From: Pseudomonadota bacterium
GTDB taxonomy: Bacteria > Pseudomonadota > Alphaproteobacteria > Micavibrionales > Micavibrionaceae
DNA: 25,011 bases
Assembly: GCA_016198545.1 (NCBI GenBank)
Contig: JACQIJ010000179.1
Span: 1 to 25,011 of the forward strand
Reading direction: 5' to 3'
The notes under the pieces are model-generated. The model did no database searches and was not told the DNA's origin. It worked only from the letters and a program-made list of their open reading frames with translations. Made by a program: the position numbers and the translations under genes. Of the stretch, positions 13,765 to 22,654 are shown in pieces. Position 1 is the stretch's first letter. Each line of letters begins with the position of its first letter.

Positions 13765-15312
13765 ATGACCGGAGATAGAAAAGACGTTCTTGCCGACCTC
13801 CAGAATATAGTTGCTGCGATGCAACATAAGACGGTTTTGGTGGCGGGTGACATTATGCTGGATCGTTTCGTATATGGGGATGTTCACCGCGTATCACCAG
13901 AAAGTCCCGTACCCGTGCTGACGATCGGCCATGAAAACTTCATGCCGGGCGGTGCCGGCAACGTACTGGCCAATCTGTGCGGGCTTGGCGTGAAAGCGCA
14001 TCTGTTATCCGTAATCGGCCCCGATGCGGAAGGCGAAAAATTGCGCGCGCTGGTTGCGGAGAAGGGGGCGGATCCTTCCGGTCTTGTCGTTGCCGCCGAC
14101 CGCCGTCCTACGACCGTCAAAACGCGCTTCCTTGCCGCCCACCAGCAACTCCTGCGCACCGATTACGAGCGCGTGTCCGACATAGATGAAAAAGATGAAT
14201 CTGCCCTGCTTGCGCAGGCGGAAAAGTTTCTGCAGGGCTGCGGGGCGGTTGTCCTGTCGGACTATGGCAAGGGTACAATGACGCCTTCGCTGATTGAAGC
14301 GCTTATAAAGAAAGCGGGGAAGGCAGGCATCCCCGTGCTGGTCGATCCGAAGAAAACGGACTACAGAATCTACAGGGGCGCGGATATCGTCACGCCGAAC
14401 CGCAAGGAACTGTCCGAAGCCACAGGGGGCATGCCGACCCGCACCGATGGGGAGGTCGCGGCTGCGGCGCGTAAATTGATGAAAGAATCCGGCATCGGTT
14501 CCGTCGTTGCTACGCGCTCGCAGGACGGCATGACGATTATACAGGCGCGCGGCGAGCCGGTTCATCTGCGCACCGAGGCGCTTGAGGTGTTCGATGTATC
14601 CGGGGCGGGCGATACGGTCGCGGCTACGCTTGCGGCGGCGCTTGCGTCCGGCGCCGATCTGATTCAGGCGGCTACGATCGCCAATGCCGCGGGCGGCATT
14701 GTCGTCGCCAAGGTCGGCACGGCGGCGATCCGTCATGTGGAGCTTGTTGCCGCATTGAACCGGCGCGACGTTTCGTTACAGGCGCGTCCGGGCGGCAGGG
14801 CGGTTGTCAGCGCCGCGCATCAGGGCATGATATGCGATGCGGACGAAGCGGCGGAATATGCGCAACGCTGGCGCGCCCGCGGGCTGAAAGTAGGGTTTAC
14901 AAACGGCTGTTTTGATATTCTGCACCCGGGACACGTGAACTATCTGAACGCCGCCCGCGGGCGATGCGACCGGCTGATTATCGGGCTGAATGCCGATGAG
15001 TCTGTGCGCCGCCTGAAAGGGCCGTCACGTCCCGTCAATGCGCAGGATGCCCGCGCCGCCGTTCTGGCCGCGCTTGGGGCCGTGGACATGGTCGTGATTT
15101 TCGGAAATGATGCGCAGGAAGACGATAAGCCTATCCGTCTTATTGAAAAGCTGCATCCCGATATTTTCTTCAAGGGTGGCGATTACGCAGAGGAAAGCCT
15201 GCCCGAAGCGCCTGTCGTAAGATCGTACGGCGGGACCGTGCAGATCATGCCGTTGTCCGAAGGGCACAGCACCTCGGAAACCATAAGAAAGATGAAAGGC
15301 CGCGTGGCTTAG
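13765..15312 (+). CDS. hldE: Bifunctional D-glycero-beta-D-manno-heptose-7-phosphate kinase/heptose 1-phosphate adenylyltransferase
   Basis: Makes ADP-heptose for the LPS inner core. The N-terminal part (about 1-320) is a PfkB/ribokinase-type kinase with MPGGAGNVLANL (60-71), DYGKG, and the catalytic DVSGAGD (277-283). The C-terminal part (about 345-515) is a cytidylyltransferase-type adenylyltransferase with NGCFDILHPGH (380-390) and ending EGHSTSETIRKMKG, which is typical of HldE. Both active sites are intact and the length fits bifunctional HldE. AAGGAA precedes the ATG by about ten nucleotides. hldE stands apart from other LPS genes here; the lipoprotein gene starts 98 nt downstream on the same strand. 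Confidence 0.97.
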   Translation: MTGDRKDVLADLQNIVAAMQHKTVLVAGDIMLDRFVYGDVHRVSPESPVPVLTIGHENFMPGGAGNVLANLCGLGVKAHLLSVIGPDAEGEKLRALVAEKGADPSGLVVAADRRPTTVKTRFLAAHQQLLRTDYERVSDIDEKDESALLAQAEKFLQGCGAVVLSDYGKGTMTPSLIEALIKKAGKAGIPVLVDPKKTDYRIYRGADIVTPNRKELSEATGGMPTRTDGEVAAAARKLMKESGIGSVVATRSQDGMTIIQARGEPVHLRTEALEVFDVSGAGDTVAATLAAALASGADLIQAATIANAAGGIVVAKVGTAAIRHVELVAALNRRDVSLQARPGGRAVVSAAHQGMICDADEAAEYAQRWRARGLKVGFTNGCFDILHPGHVNYLNAARGRCDRLIIGLNADESVRRLKGPSRPVNAQDARAAVLAALGAVDMVVIFGNDAQEDDKPIRLIEKLHPDIFFKGGDYAEESLPEAPVVRSYGGTVQIMPLSEGHSTSETIRKMKGRVA

Positions 15313-15410
15313 GGTCCGTGCCCTTGCTTTGGGGACTGTATTTTGGCGGAGATAGTTGGTAGCATTTACGCGGTGCGCGGCGTTTTGCCGCATGTTGAGA
15401 ACTGGATACG

Positions 15411-16097
15411 GTGAAAAAAATGATTTCAGGACGGTTTGCGGCTTTTACGGGGAAGATGGTTTTTTGCACGGCGATGCTTTTTGCGCTGGGCGCATGCGAA
15501 TCGCATGGCGGCCCGATGCCGACCGGCTATACCTATCATCAGGGCCAATATAAAGCGCCGCCCGGCCCGGAGGCCACGCCCGTATTCAAGGTGTGGGATT
15601 CAAAGGAAATGGCGCATCAGCCCGCAGAGGCGGCGATGGGCACGACGATGATGGAACCCTCCACGGTTCCTGTACCCGGTGCGGTTGCGGCTACGCCTGC
15701 GTCGGCGGCTTCCTACGATATGGGGGCGCTTGATATGGCGGCTTCCGATCTGGTGAAGAGAATGATTGCGCAGACGGGCCAGCCGATGGAGCCTGTCTAT
15801 ATGGAACCCGGTCAGAACATGGCTTTTGAGGCCAGTTTGCGCAATGCGCTGCAGGGGCATGGCGTAAAACTGGCCCCGATGCCAGGCGCCGGGCCGTTTA
15901 CGCTGCATTACGTCATAGGCGGCGCCGTATCATACGGGCAGCAGAATATTTCCATTTCGCTTACGGCTTCCGGCGGCATGCCGGTCGGCGCGGCGGACGG
16001 CATGTATACGCTGTCGGGCGCCGGAACGCCGTTGACAGCGGTCCAGGGCCATGCCCGCCCGATGCCGATTACCGAACCTTCGGGATCGGGGTTTTAA
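15411..16097 (+). CDS. Predicted outer-membrane or periplasmic lipoprotein, unknown function
   Basis: A 228-residue protein with a basic N-terminus, a hydrophobic stretch and the lipobox LGAC with Cys29 (residues 26-29), so it is a lipoprotein anchored by lipid. Residues 30-110 are rich in Pro, Ala and Met and probably unstructured. A small folded domain follows: LVKRMIAQTGQPME, then FEASLRNALQGHGVKLAP and beta-rich LHYVIGGAVSYGQQNISISL. Its helix-strand pattern recalls small domains in secretion and conjugation lipoproteins, but I cannot place it. The start is GTG at 15411 (MKKMISG); the ATG three codons on is an alternative preceded by GGTGA. It may be co-transcribed with hldE. Confidence 0.72.
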   Translation: MKKMISGRFAAFTGKMVFCTAMLFALGACESHGGPMPTGYTYHQGQYKAPPGPEATPVFKVWDSKEMAHQPAEAAMGTTMMEPSTVPVPGAVAATPASAASYDMGALDMAASDLVKRMIAQTGQPMEPVYMEPGQNMAFEASLRNALQGHGVKLAPMPGAGPFTLHYVIGGAVSYGQQNISISLTASGGMPVGAADGMYTLSGAGTPLTAVQGHARPMPITEPSGSGF

Positions 16098-16117
16098 CTT
16101 TTATAGCTGTTTCAAAT

Positions 16118-16188
16118 AAGAATCCGATACCCGGCTTCGCCATGCCCGCTGCAGGCGGGCATGGCGACTGTCGATGTGTCCGATTCTT
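16118..16188. repeat. 71-bp nested palindrome between convergent genes
   Basis: The inner stem is a perfect 12-bp inverted repeat, CGCCATGCCCGC (16138-16149) and GCGGGCATGGCG (16155-16166), with a 5-nt loop. The outer arms, AAGAATC (16118-16124) and GATTCTT (16182-16188), are symmetric about the same centre. No T run follows on either strand, so it is not a classical terminator. It could be a dispersed palindromic repeat, or a hairpin protecting the 3' ends of the lipoprotein and glucosidase mRNAs. Confidence 0.6.
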
Positions 16189-16210
16189 AATGCAAATGAC
16201 TATAGACTGC

Positions 16211-18286
16211 CTACGGCGTTATATCGATATCGATGTGTTTTCCGCCTATGGGCCATTTTATGATCCGGATGGATCCCGCTTCCGGCGGCAGCGCGGCGCA
16301 CGAGACATCCACGGTTTTCGCGGCCCGATCGAATCGCAGATGCAGGCAGGCGGCCAGGGTGGCGCATAAGGAAGCGGCGGCCCATGCCTGCGGGCTGCAG
16401 GCGGACGGGTAGAGGTTTTTCGGCTTTCCATGCTTCCGCGCTGCGCCGCTGAAAAGTTCGGGAAGGCAGGGATCGTCTTCCGTTGCCGCGATCAGACCCG
16501 TTAAAATTCTCATTACTTCCTTTTTCATGCCGCATGCTGCCATGCCGACGGCAACCAGGGCCGTGTCATGGGGCCAGACGGAACCGCGGTGATATGATGC
16601 CGGGTCATATCCGGGTCCCTGCGCCAGCGTCCGGATGCCGAATCCGGAGAAGCTTTTTGAGTCCATAAGGGTAGATGCCAGCAACGGCGCGCGGTCGTCC
16701 GGAACGATGCCGGTCAGAAAACCGTATCCCGCGTTTGACGTCGATACCGCGCAGGGCTTGTTCCGTCCGTCAAGCGCAAGCGCATAAGTGTTCATTTCAG
16801 GAAGCCAGAAGTCCTCATTATAACGGCGGTACAAGCCGTCCGCGCGTTCCGACCAGTCCGCCGCGCGTTCTGGATCGTCAAACATGTCCGCAAACTGCGC
16901 GCCCGTCCGCAATGCGCCGTAAGCGTATGCCTGCACCTCGCACAGCGCGATCGGATCGGGCGGCAGAACGTCCGGCGCATCGGCGTGAAAGACGGAATCA
17001 GCCGAGTCTTTCCATCCCTGCTGCGTCAATCCGTCCTTATCATAAAAATAACGCACATAGCCGCCGTTGCGGTCCATGTTGGCCGTGACCCATTGCGCCG
17101 CCGCCCTGATTTCCGGCCAGATGCCTTCTATGACCTTGCGGTCGCCCGTGCGGTCGAAATATTTTCCGGCCAGAACGACGAACAGCGGCGTGGTATCGAC
17201 GCCGCCGTAATAGGATTCGAACGGATTTTCGCCGAGTGCGGCGGTCTCCGAACCGGGGCGCATTTCATGAAATATTTTCCCCGGTTCCGCCTGTCGGAAC
17301 AGGTTCTGTTCTTTGGCTTGATTCTGCGCCTGAAATCTTAAAACGCCGCGCGCAAGGTTTGGATAGAACGGCAGCGTCAGCAGAGCCGTTATGCTCGCAT
17401 CCCGCCCGAAAGGCGCGCAGAACCAGGGCAGGCCGGCGAACGGATACGGCCCCGTTTCAAGCTCGGATATAAGCATCGACAGATCGTGAAAGGACTGGTT
17501 GAGCGCACGATTGAAAATATTGCTGGTGCTTGTAATGGCAGGCCCGTACTTGGACAGCTTCCGGCTTTCCCGCCGCGCGCGGTTGAGGGCGCGGTCATAG
17601 GCATCTTTATTCTCATCCATGCCGCCGGGCCGTGACGGGCCAAATGAAGAATAGACCGTCTGTTTGTCAGCGGGATTGACGGACATATAAAATATCAGCG
17701 TCCCGTTCCCATTTTCATCAGGCGGCTGCGAAAATCTCCATTCCGATTCGTTGCCGCCCGCGCCGTTTTTCCATGTGTAATGCTGCTCGTATATGCGCCC
17801 CGTTGCGGCAGGCGCGCCGATGTCGCCGCGCTTTGTCCTGTCTTGCGCAGGCGCGGCCAGAAACGTTTCGCTGCGGATGTCAAATATGTCATCGAAGCCG
17901 GCTTCTACATGGTATGCCAGAGCCGCATCGATGCGCTGCTCTCCTTTGTTGCGCAATGAAAAGACCTCGTGCACGCGGCCGTCGGCCATTGTAATGCGGC
18001 GGATTATTTCCAAAGATTCAGCAGGAACGCTTCGCCCGGCGCGATCCGCAAACGACGCGTTGGCATAAAAAAAGCGCAACTCGTTGTCATGATCTTCCTC
18101 CGTGCGCAGGAAAACCAGTTTTTTCCCGCCGAGGCGCGGTTCGCATTTGCTGACATGGCGCATATTGCGCCATACCACGCCGCAAGGCGAGGAGTCATCG
18201 TCGGGGATGATGCCCTGTTCGTTCAGAAGCGCAAAGCCTTCCCCGCTTTTAAGGGCGTAATAGCCTTTGATCGATGGTTCGCTCAT
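16211..18286 (-). CDS. Amylo-alpha-1,6-glucosidase/glycogen debranching-type glycoside hydrolase
   Basis: A 691-residue protein with an N-terminal beta-sandwich domain of the GDE_N_bis type (about 1-230; SSPCGVVWRNMRHV, RRITMADGRVHEVFSLRN) and a C-terminal (alpha/alpha)6 barrel like the MGH1/GH63-type glucosidases (about 255-691). Recognisable barrel motifs are GLPWFCAPFGRDASIT, GGVDTTPLFVVLAGKYFDRT, GWKDSADSVFHADAPD and YHRGSVWPHDTALVA. Such enzymes remove alpha-1,6 branches or trim alpha-glucans; the actual substrate is unknown. No signal peptide, so cytoplasmic. There are no glycogen genes beside it. It ends 113 nt from the convergent lipoprotein gene, across the palindrome; upstream lies the rsmB-like gene on the same strand, 60 nt away. 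Confidence 0.85.
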   Translation of the reverse strand: MSEPSIKGYYALKSGEGFALLNEQGIIPDDDSSPCGVVWRNMRHVSKCEPRLGGKKLVFLRTEEDHDNELRFFYANASFADRAGRSVPAESLEIIRRITMADGRVHEVFSLRNKGEQRIDAALAYHVEAGFDDIFDIRSETFLAAPAQDRTKRGDIGAPAATGRIYEQHYTWKNGAGGNESEWRFSQPPDENGNGTLIFYMSVNPADKQTVYSSFGPSRPGGMDENKDAYDRALNRARRESRKLSKYGPAITSTSNIFNRALNQSFHDLSMLISELETGPYPFAGLPWFCAPFGRDASITALLTLPFYPNLARGVLRFQAQNQAKEQNLFRQAEPGKIFHEMRPGSETAALGENPFESYYGGVDTTPLFVVLAGKYFDRTGDRKVIEGIWPEIRAAAQWVTANMDRNGGYVRYFYDKDGLTQQGWKDSADSVFHADAPDVLPPDPIALCEVQAYAYGALRTGAQFADMFDDPERAADWSERADGLYRRYNEDFWLPEMNTYALALDGRNKPCAVSTSNAGYGFLTGIVPDDRAPLLASTLMDSKSFSGFGIRTLAQGPGYDPASYHRGSVWPHDTALVAVGMAACGMKKEVMRILTGLIAATEDDPCLPELFSGAARKHGKPKNLYPSACSPQAWAAASLCATLAACLHLRFDRAAKTVDVSCAALPPEAGSIRIIKWPIGGKHIDIDITP

Positions 18287-18346
18287 GGTTCAGGGATTAA
18301 ACAAAAATTGACGGCGGCGTGTCAAATTTTTTTTCCGTAATAATTT

Positions 18347-19627
18347 TCAAGAAGCATTTCTTGTTAATATTGCCGCAAAAAAGCCGTCTGTACTGTAGCG
18401 CAGTGGCGTCAGGCGCATATAGCCCTTGTCGTCATGCGGGGCGTTATCGGGCGGCGTCAGGGTGAAATCCGGGTGTACGGCAAGGAACTTTTCAATCTGC
18501 CGCTCGTTCTCGTCGGGCAGGAGGGAACAGGTCGCATAGACCAGTTTTCCGCCCGGCTTCACGCATTTGGCGACCTTGCCGAGGATTTCTTCCTGTACCG
18601 GAATAAGTTCCGCGACGGGCGGTCCGTACTGCCGCCAGCGTAGATCCGGGTTGCGCCGCCATGTGCCGGTACTGCTGCACGGCGCATCGACGAGAACGAC
18701 ATCGAACGTGCCTTTCTGCCGCTTCAGCCATTTGCGGTTTTTCTCATCGGTCAGCGGGCGCACTTCTATGATGTCGCTGACGCCCGCGCGGCGGAAACGT
18801 TGCCGCCCCTTTTCAAGACGCGCCGGCTCGTTGTCCATCGCCACGATGCGGCCCTTGCAGTTCATCGCTGCCGCGAGGGCCAGCGTTTTGCCGCCGCCGC
18901 CGGCGCAATAATCCAGAACCTGCATCCCGGGCTTCGCGCCGCAGGCGTGTGCGATCAGCTGCGATCCCTCATCCTGTATCTCTATATGGCCTTTGACGAA
19001 AGCCTTCGTCTTCGAAAGAAACGCCTTGCCGCGCGCGCGCAGGCCCCAAGGGGAATGCGGCGTCGCATCCGTGTCCACGCCGTCCCGTTTCAACGATGCC
19101 TGCGTTTCTTCCCGCGCCGCCGCCCGGATGTTGACGCGCAGATCGAGCGTTGCGGACGGCAGCATAGCCTCCATCTCCGCCCCGAAATCGCCGCCGAAAT
19201 AATCGCGCAGCGTCCGTTCATGATCCGGGGGGCACTCCACGCGCACCGCTTCGGGCATATCCGGATGACTCAATGCGCCCGAAAAGGAGAATTTCATTTC
19301 GTCATCCGAGAGTTTTTCCGGCCCGTATTTCGATCCGTCGAACAGGCTTTTGATTTCCGCCGCGCCTCTGTTCTCTCCAAGGGCCAGCCATGCGATTACG
19401 CGCATGCGCGGCGTGTCGGGCGCGCCCGCCCGTTCCAGATGCCATCCGATCCGGGCATGGGCGCGGACCATGTTGTAAACGCGCTCGACGATATCGGCGC
19501 GGTCCTTCGCCCCGATATATTTGCGGTGGCGCATGTAATCGCCGATGGTGGCATCCATCGGGATGCGGCTGGCCCCTGTTTTCTCCAGAACCTCTAAAAC
19601 GGCTTTGATGCGGGCGGAAGGCGTCAT
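18347..19627 (-). CDS. rsmB: RsmB/NOP-family rRNA (cytosine-5) methyltransferase
   Basis: A SAM-dependent RNA m5C methyltransferase, likely acting on 16S rRNA. SAM motif I is VLDYCAGGGGKTLALA. The two family cysteines are Cys317 (DAPCSSTGTWRRNPD) and Cys367 (YATCSLLPDENE), 50 residues apart as in E. coli RsmB. The N-terminal 130 residues resemble the NusB-like/RNA-binding region (GDYMRHRKYIGAKDR). At 426 residues the length fits the family. The start is the ATG at 19627, whose ATGA overlaps the stop of the GNAT gene, which suggests translational coupling; a further upstream frame lies over the GNAT gene. It is the last gene of the guaB operon. RsmB itself, rather than a paralogue, is inference. 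Confidence 0.9.
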   Translation of the reverse strand: MTPSARIKAVLEVLEKTGASRIPMDATIGDYMRHRKYIGAKDRADIVERVYNMVRAHARIGWHLERAGAPDTPRMRVIAWLALGENRGAAEIKSLFDGSKYGPEKLSDDEMKFSFSGALSHPDMPEAVRVECPPDHERTLRDYFGGDFGAEMEAMLPSATLDLRVNIRAAAREETQASLKRDGVDTDATPHSPWGLRARGKAFLSKTKAFVKGHIEIQDEGSQLIAHACGAKPGMQVLDYCAGGGGKTLALAAAMNCKGRIVAMDNEPARLEKGRQRFRRAGVSDIIEVRPLTDEKNRKWLKRQKGTFDVVLVDAPCSSTGTWRRNPDLRWRQYGPPVAELIPVQEEILGKVAKCVKPGGKLVYATCSLLPDENERQIEKFLAVHPDFTLTPPDNAPHDDKGYMRLTPLRYSTDGFFAAILTRNAS

Positions 19628-20172
19628 GGACCGCACAATACAGATGTGTCGCGCCATCCGAAAGCGATATCTTTTACCTTCGTTCCGCCGATTTCGATAT
19701 CTTTCTTGCCGCAGCGCTGCCCGCCGGTCATTTTATAGAATGACGCGGCCTTTTCGTTCTTTTCCAGCACCCACAGGCAGGCGGATCTGTGTTTCATCTC
19801 CCGCAATTTCAGGGCAGCTTCACGCATCAGCCGCCGCCCCAGCCCCTGCCGCTGGCATTCCTTCAGTATATAAATGGCGTAGATCTCCGACGAGTAAAGC
19901 GGGCGGATGGGCGATCCGCCGGGGATTGGCGTGCGCAACTTGCCAAAACCGATAAGGCCCGCTGCCTTTCCTGTTTCATCATGGGCGATCAGGGTCTGCA
20001 TCGACCCTTCCGCAAACCATTTTTTCCAGTCCTCCGCCTGTTTTTCTTCGGACAGGCCGTCGATAAATTCCTGTCTGACGATGCCGCCGTAGGAATCCCT
20101 CCAGCCTTCGACGTGAATATGCGCCAGCGCGGGAATGTCTGATTCGACAGCGGGGCGGATGGCAAAAATCAT
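19624..20172 (-). CDS. GNAT family N-acetyltransferase
   Basis: A 182-residue acetyl-CoA-dependent acetyltransferase. It starts IRPAVESDIPALAHIHVEGW, then EIYAIYILKECQRQGLGRRL (acetyl-CoA loop Q-R-Q-G-L-G-R, motif A) and ends with SACLWVLEKNEKAASFYKMTGG, the motif B region with the Asn/Tyr pattern of GNATs. The substrate is unknown. The ATG at 20172 shares one base with the stop of the ThiE-like gene (TAATG), and its own stop overlaps rsmB (ATGA), so it sits in the middle of a coupled operon. The open frame further upstream lies over the ThiE-like gene and is not coding. Confidence 0.88.
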   Translation of the reverse strand: MIFAIRPAVESDIPALAHIHVEGWRDSYGGIVRQEFIDGLSEEKQAEDWKKWFAEGSMQTLIAHDETGKAAGLIGFGKLRTPIPGGSPIRPLYSSEIYAIYILKECQRQGLGRRLMREAALKLREMKHRSACLWVLEKNEKAASFYKMTGGQRCGKKDIEIGGTKVKDIAFGWRDTSVLCGP

Positions 20173-20882
20173 TACTGTATGCTCTTTTTCTGCTCCTCGA
20201 GCGCAAGATCGATGGCGTAAAGCATATTGACCGTACCCTTCATCACGCCCTCGCCGTGCGACCAGATGTAATCGCCCGCGTCGATGAAACCCGCGCCTGC
20301 CCGCACCCAGAAGGCGCAGTAATCGTTCGTCACCGGCCCTTCGATTAATGCGGGCTTGTCGGACAGCATCGTCCAGAATCTTAAAGCATCCGGTGGTGGC
20401 ATCGCCGGGCCCTTCGTGCCGAAACTGACGAAATCCGCGTCTGCGTCGTGCGCCGCCGCAGCTTTTTCGGATGATGTGCCGCAATGAATCCCGGCAATAC
20501 CTTCCGCGCCGAATAATTCACGCCCTTTTCTGAAGGAATCTATTGAATCTGTGTGAACGCCGTCCGCTCCCAGTTCCTTTGCGTCTTTCGGCGCGCCGCG
20601 GTAGATGCAGGCGATCCCCGCCGCACGGGCGATTTCAAACAGGAGCGCGGTTTTCTTTCGGAAATCCTGCTCTGCCGCCGGGCCGGAAATTTCCAGCGTG
20701 TGCATGTTCTTTTCGTAGGCGGATCCGTTATTGATGACATGGAATATCTGGCGCAGGTCGCGCATCAGTACGTCGAGCGCCAGATCCGGCCCGACCTTCA
20801 GCCACAGCCCCACCGGCGGCGCGCCTTTTTTGATTGCTTTTTCCATTAATTTGCGACCATCTTTATTCTCGATCCCTGTCAC
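20172..20882 (-). CDS. Thiamine-phosphate-synthase-like (ThiE-like) protein
   Basis: A 236-residue TIM-barrel protein of the ThiE/TenI type. Visible family features are AGIACIYRGAPKDAKELGADGVHTDS, GIHCGTSSEKAAAA and ADFVSFGTKGP. Key ThiE residues look altered. The QLRxK diphosphate-binding motif is not visible, and the ND before the conserved helix is replaced by an RG-type sequence. It may therefore be a degenerate or re-purposed paralogue rather than a working thiamine phosphate synthase. I chose GTG at 20882 because GTGA overlaps the stop of the preceding gene, matching the neighbouring junctions; ATG at 20909 and ATG at 20846 are alternatives. No thiamine genes lie nearby. Confidence 0.7.
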   Translation of the reverse strand: MTGIENKDGRKLMEKAIKKGAPPVGLWLKVGPDLALDVLMRDLRQIFHVINNGSAYEKNMHTLEISGPAAEQDFRKKTALLFEIARAAGIACIYRGAPKDAKELGADGVHTDSIDSFRKGRELFGAEGIAGIHCGTSSEKAAAAHDADADFVSFGTKGPAMPPPDALRFWTMLSDKPALIEGPVTNDYCAFWVRAGAGFIDAGDYIWSHGEGVMKGTVNMLYAIDLALEEQKKSIQ

Positions 20883-21151
20883 ATGGGGGTGATTGGTAAA
20901 TCGGGCCATATTCCCGTTATATTGCCGGGTCGCGCCTTCCACATGGCGTCCGCTGTTTTGCGGTTGGTTTTCACGCAATAACCCACCGAAGTCCAGTCGC
21001 GCTGCTCGATAACGCCAAAAACAGGATCAAACTCCGTTACGGCGACATTGAATAATTTCGCGATATGAGGAATATCGGGAGCGCTTCCGTTGTCCTTTTC
21101 AACGCCGGTCAATGTGACCATCACCTTATCGCTATCCTTTTTTTGGGGCAT
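20879..21151 (-). CDS. Small hypothetical protein, 90 aa
   Basis: I do not recognise it. It begins MPQKKDSDKVMVTLTGVEKD and continues HIAKLFNVAVTEFDPVFGVI, with an alternating strand-helix-strand pattern consistent with a small alpha/beta domain and no membrane or signal segment. A good Shine-Dalgarno (AGAGGAAA) precedes the ATG, overlapping the guaB stop region 15 nt upstream, and its own stop overlaps the ThiE-like start by four bases. This tight packing is the main support that it is a gene. It is likely translated together with guaB. Confidence 0.65.
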   Translation of the reverse strand: MPQKKDSDKVMVTLTGVEKDNGSAPDIPHIAKLFNVAVTEFDPVFGVIEQRDWTSVGYCVKTNRKTADAMWKARPGNITGIWPDLPITPM

Positions 21152-21166
21152 GATCGTTTTCCTCTG

Positions 21167-22654
21167 TTAGTCGTTTCTTCCTTCGCTGCGGTAATTCGGC
21201 GCTTCCTGCGTGATCGTCACGTCGTGAACGTGGCTTTCGCGGTAACCCGCGCCGGTCATCCGCATGAACTCTGCACGTTTCATGTCGGAAATGGTGCGCG
21301 ATCCGGTATAGCCCATCGCCGCGCGCAGGCCGCCGGTCATTTGATGCAGCACGACCGCGACCGCACCCTTGTACGGCACGCGGCCCTCGATGCCTTCGGG
21401 GACGAGTTTTTGCGCCTGCGTCACGCCCGCCTGGAAATAACGGTCGGCGGATCCGCGCATCATCGCGCCGACGCTGCCCATGCCGCGGTAGGATTTGTAG
21501 GAACGGCCCTGATACAAAATCACGTCTCCCGGCGCTTCGTCCGTGCCCGCGAGCGTGCTGCCCAGCATCGCGCAGTCAGCACCCGCCGCAATCGCCTTGG
21601 CGAAGTCGCCCGAATATTTGATTCCGCCGTCGGCAATCACCGGAACGCTGCGTTTCGCGCAGGCTTCGGCAACATCCATGATGGCGGTCAGTTGCGGCAC
21701 GCCGACGCCCGCGACGATCCGCGTGGTGCAGATGGACCCGGGGCCGATGCCGACCTTCACCGCGTCTGCGCCTGCATCGATCAAGGCCTTCGCCGCGTCG
21801 GCCGTGGCGATATTTCCACCGATGATTTGCAGGTTATTGGATTTCACTTCGCGCCGGATGCGCACGACCGTCTCCAGAACGTTTTTGGAATGGCCGTGCG
21901 CGGTATCGACCACCACCACGTCAAGCCCGGCATCGGCCATCGCCTGCGCCCGCTCGAAACCCGTATTCCCTGTGCCGACCGCCGCGCCTGCCAGCAGTCG
22001 CCCCTGCGAGTCCTTCGATGCATGGGGATAGAGAGTGGATTTTTCGATATCCTTCACGGTAATCAGGCCGGTGCAGCGCCCGGCATCGTCGATCACCAGC
22101 AGCTTTTCAATACGGTGTTTGTGCAGCAGTTTTTTTGCGCCCTCCTTGTCGACGATGCCTGTAACCGTCACAAGGTTTTGCGCCGTCATCAGTTCGCGCA
22201 CGGGCTGCGCCGGGTTTTCGGCGAAACGCACATCGCGGTTGGTCAGGATACCAACCAGTTTTCCATTCGCTTCGGTCACGGGAATCCCGGAAATGCGGTA
22301 ATCCTTCATTAAGGCCAAAGCTTCGCCCAGCGATGCATCGGGGCGGATGGTGATGGGGTTTACGACCATGCCGGATTCAAATCTTTTCACGCGCCGCACC
22401 TGCTCCGCCTGTTCCTCTACGCCCATGTTGCGGTGGATGATGCCGAGCCCGCCCGCCTGCGCCATCGCGATCGCCATCGCATCTTCGGTCACCGTATCCA
22501 TAGCGGAGGACAGCAGCGGGATATTCAGTTCGACAGAGCGGGTCAGGCGCGTCCGGGTGTCGGCGTCGTTGGGATGGATTTCCGAGGCCGCGGGAACCAG
22601 CAGCACATCGTCGAACGTCAGGCCTTCGCGGGGAGATTCTTTTCTGGCAAACAT
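21167..22654 (-). CDS. guaB: IMP dehydrogenase
   Basis: Oxidises IMP to XMP with NAD+, the committed step to GTP. The 495 residues have the family architecture: a TIM-barrel catalytic domain interrupted by two CBS domains (about 95-210; KDYRISGIPVTEANGKLVGI and LMTAQNLVTVTGIVDKEGAK). The catalytic loop GIGPGSICTTRIV carries Cys309; GGIKYSGD and GYTGSRTISDM are also intact. AAGGA lies nine nucleotides before the ATG. It heads an operon of five genes with the small hypothetical, ThiE-like, GNAT and RsmB-like genes. CBS domains of IMPDHs bind adenine or guanine nucleotides for feedback control. Confidence 0.97.
   Translation of the reverse strand: MFARKESPREGLTFDDVLLVPAASEIHPNDADTRTRLTRSVELNIPLLSSAMDTVTEDAMAIAMAQAGGLGIIHRNMGVEEQAEQVRRVKRFESGMVVNPITIRPDASLGEALALMKDYRISGIPVTEANGKLVGILTNRDVRFAENPAQPVRELMTAQNLVTVTGIVDKEGAKKLLHKHRIEKLLVIDDAGRCTGLITVKDIEKSTLYPHASKDSQGRLLAGAAVGTGNTGFERAQAMADAGLDVVVVDTAHGHSKNVLETVVRIRREVKSNNLQIIGGNIATADAAKALIDAGADAVKVGIGPGSICTTRIVAGVGVPQLTAIMDVAEACAKRSVPVIADGGIKYSGDFAKAIAAGADCAMLGSTLAGTDEAPGDVILYQGRSYKSYRGMGSVGAMMRGSADRYFQAGVTQAQKLVPEGIEGRVPYKGAVAVVLHQMTGGLRAAMGYTGSRTISDMKRAEFMRMTGAGYRESHVHDVTITQEAPNYRSEGRND

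Noticed and set aside
18800..19597. Long + strand open frame opposite the rsmB-like gene, and a similar one at 6005-6751 opposite nrdB
   Set aside because: Both lie wholly inside well-identified genes in the antisense direction and show no motif or RBS.
20173..20484. N-terminal extension of the GNAT gene into the ThiE-like gene
   Set aside because: The extension is Arg/Gly-rich shadow sequence; the ATG at 20172 overlaps the previous stop (TAATG) and begins with the normal GNAT first strand.
21065..22312. Long open frame on the + strand inside guaB (about 415 codons)
   Set aside because: It is antisense to a complete, strongly conserved IMP dehydrogenase and its translation is Arg/His-rich with no family features; a GC-rich shadow frame.
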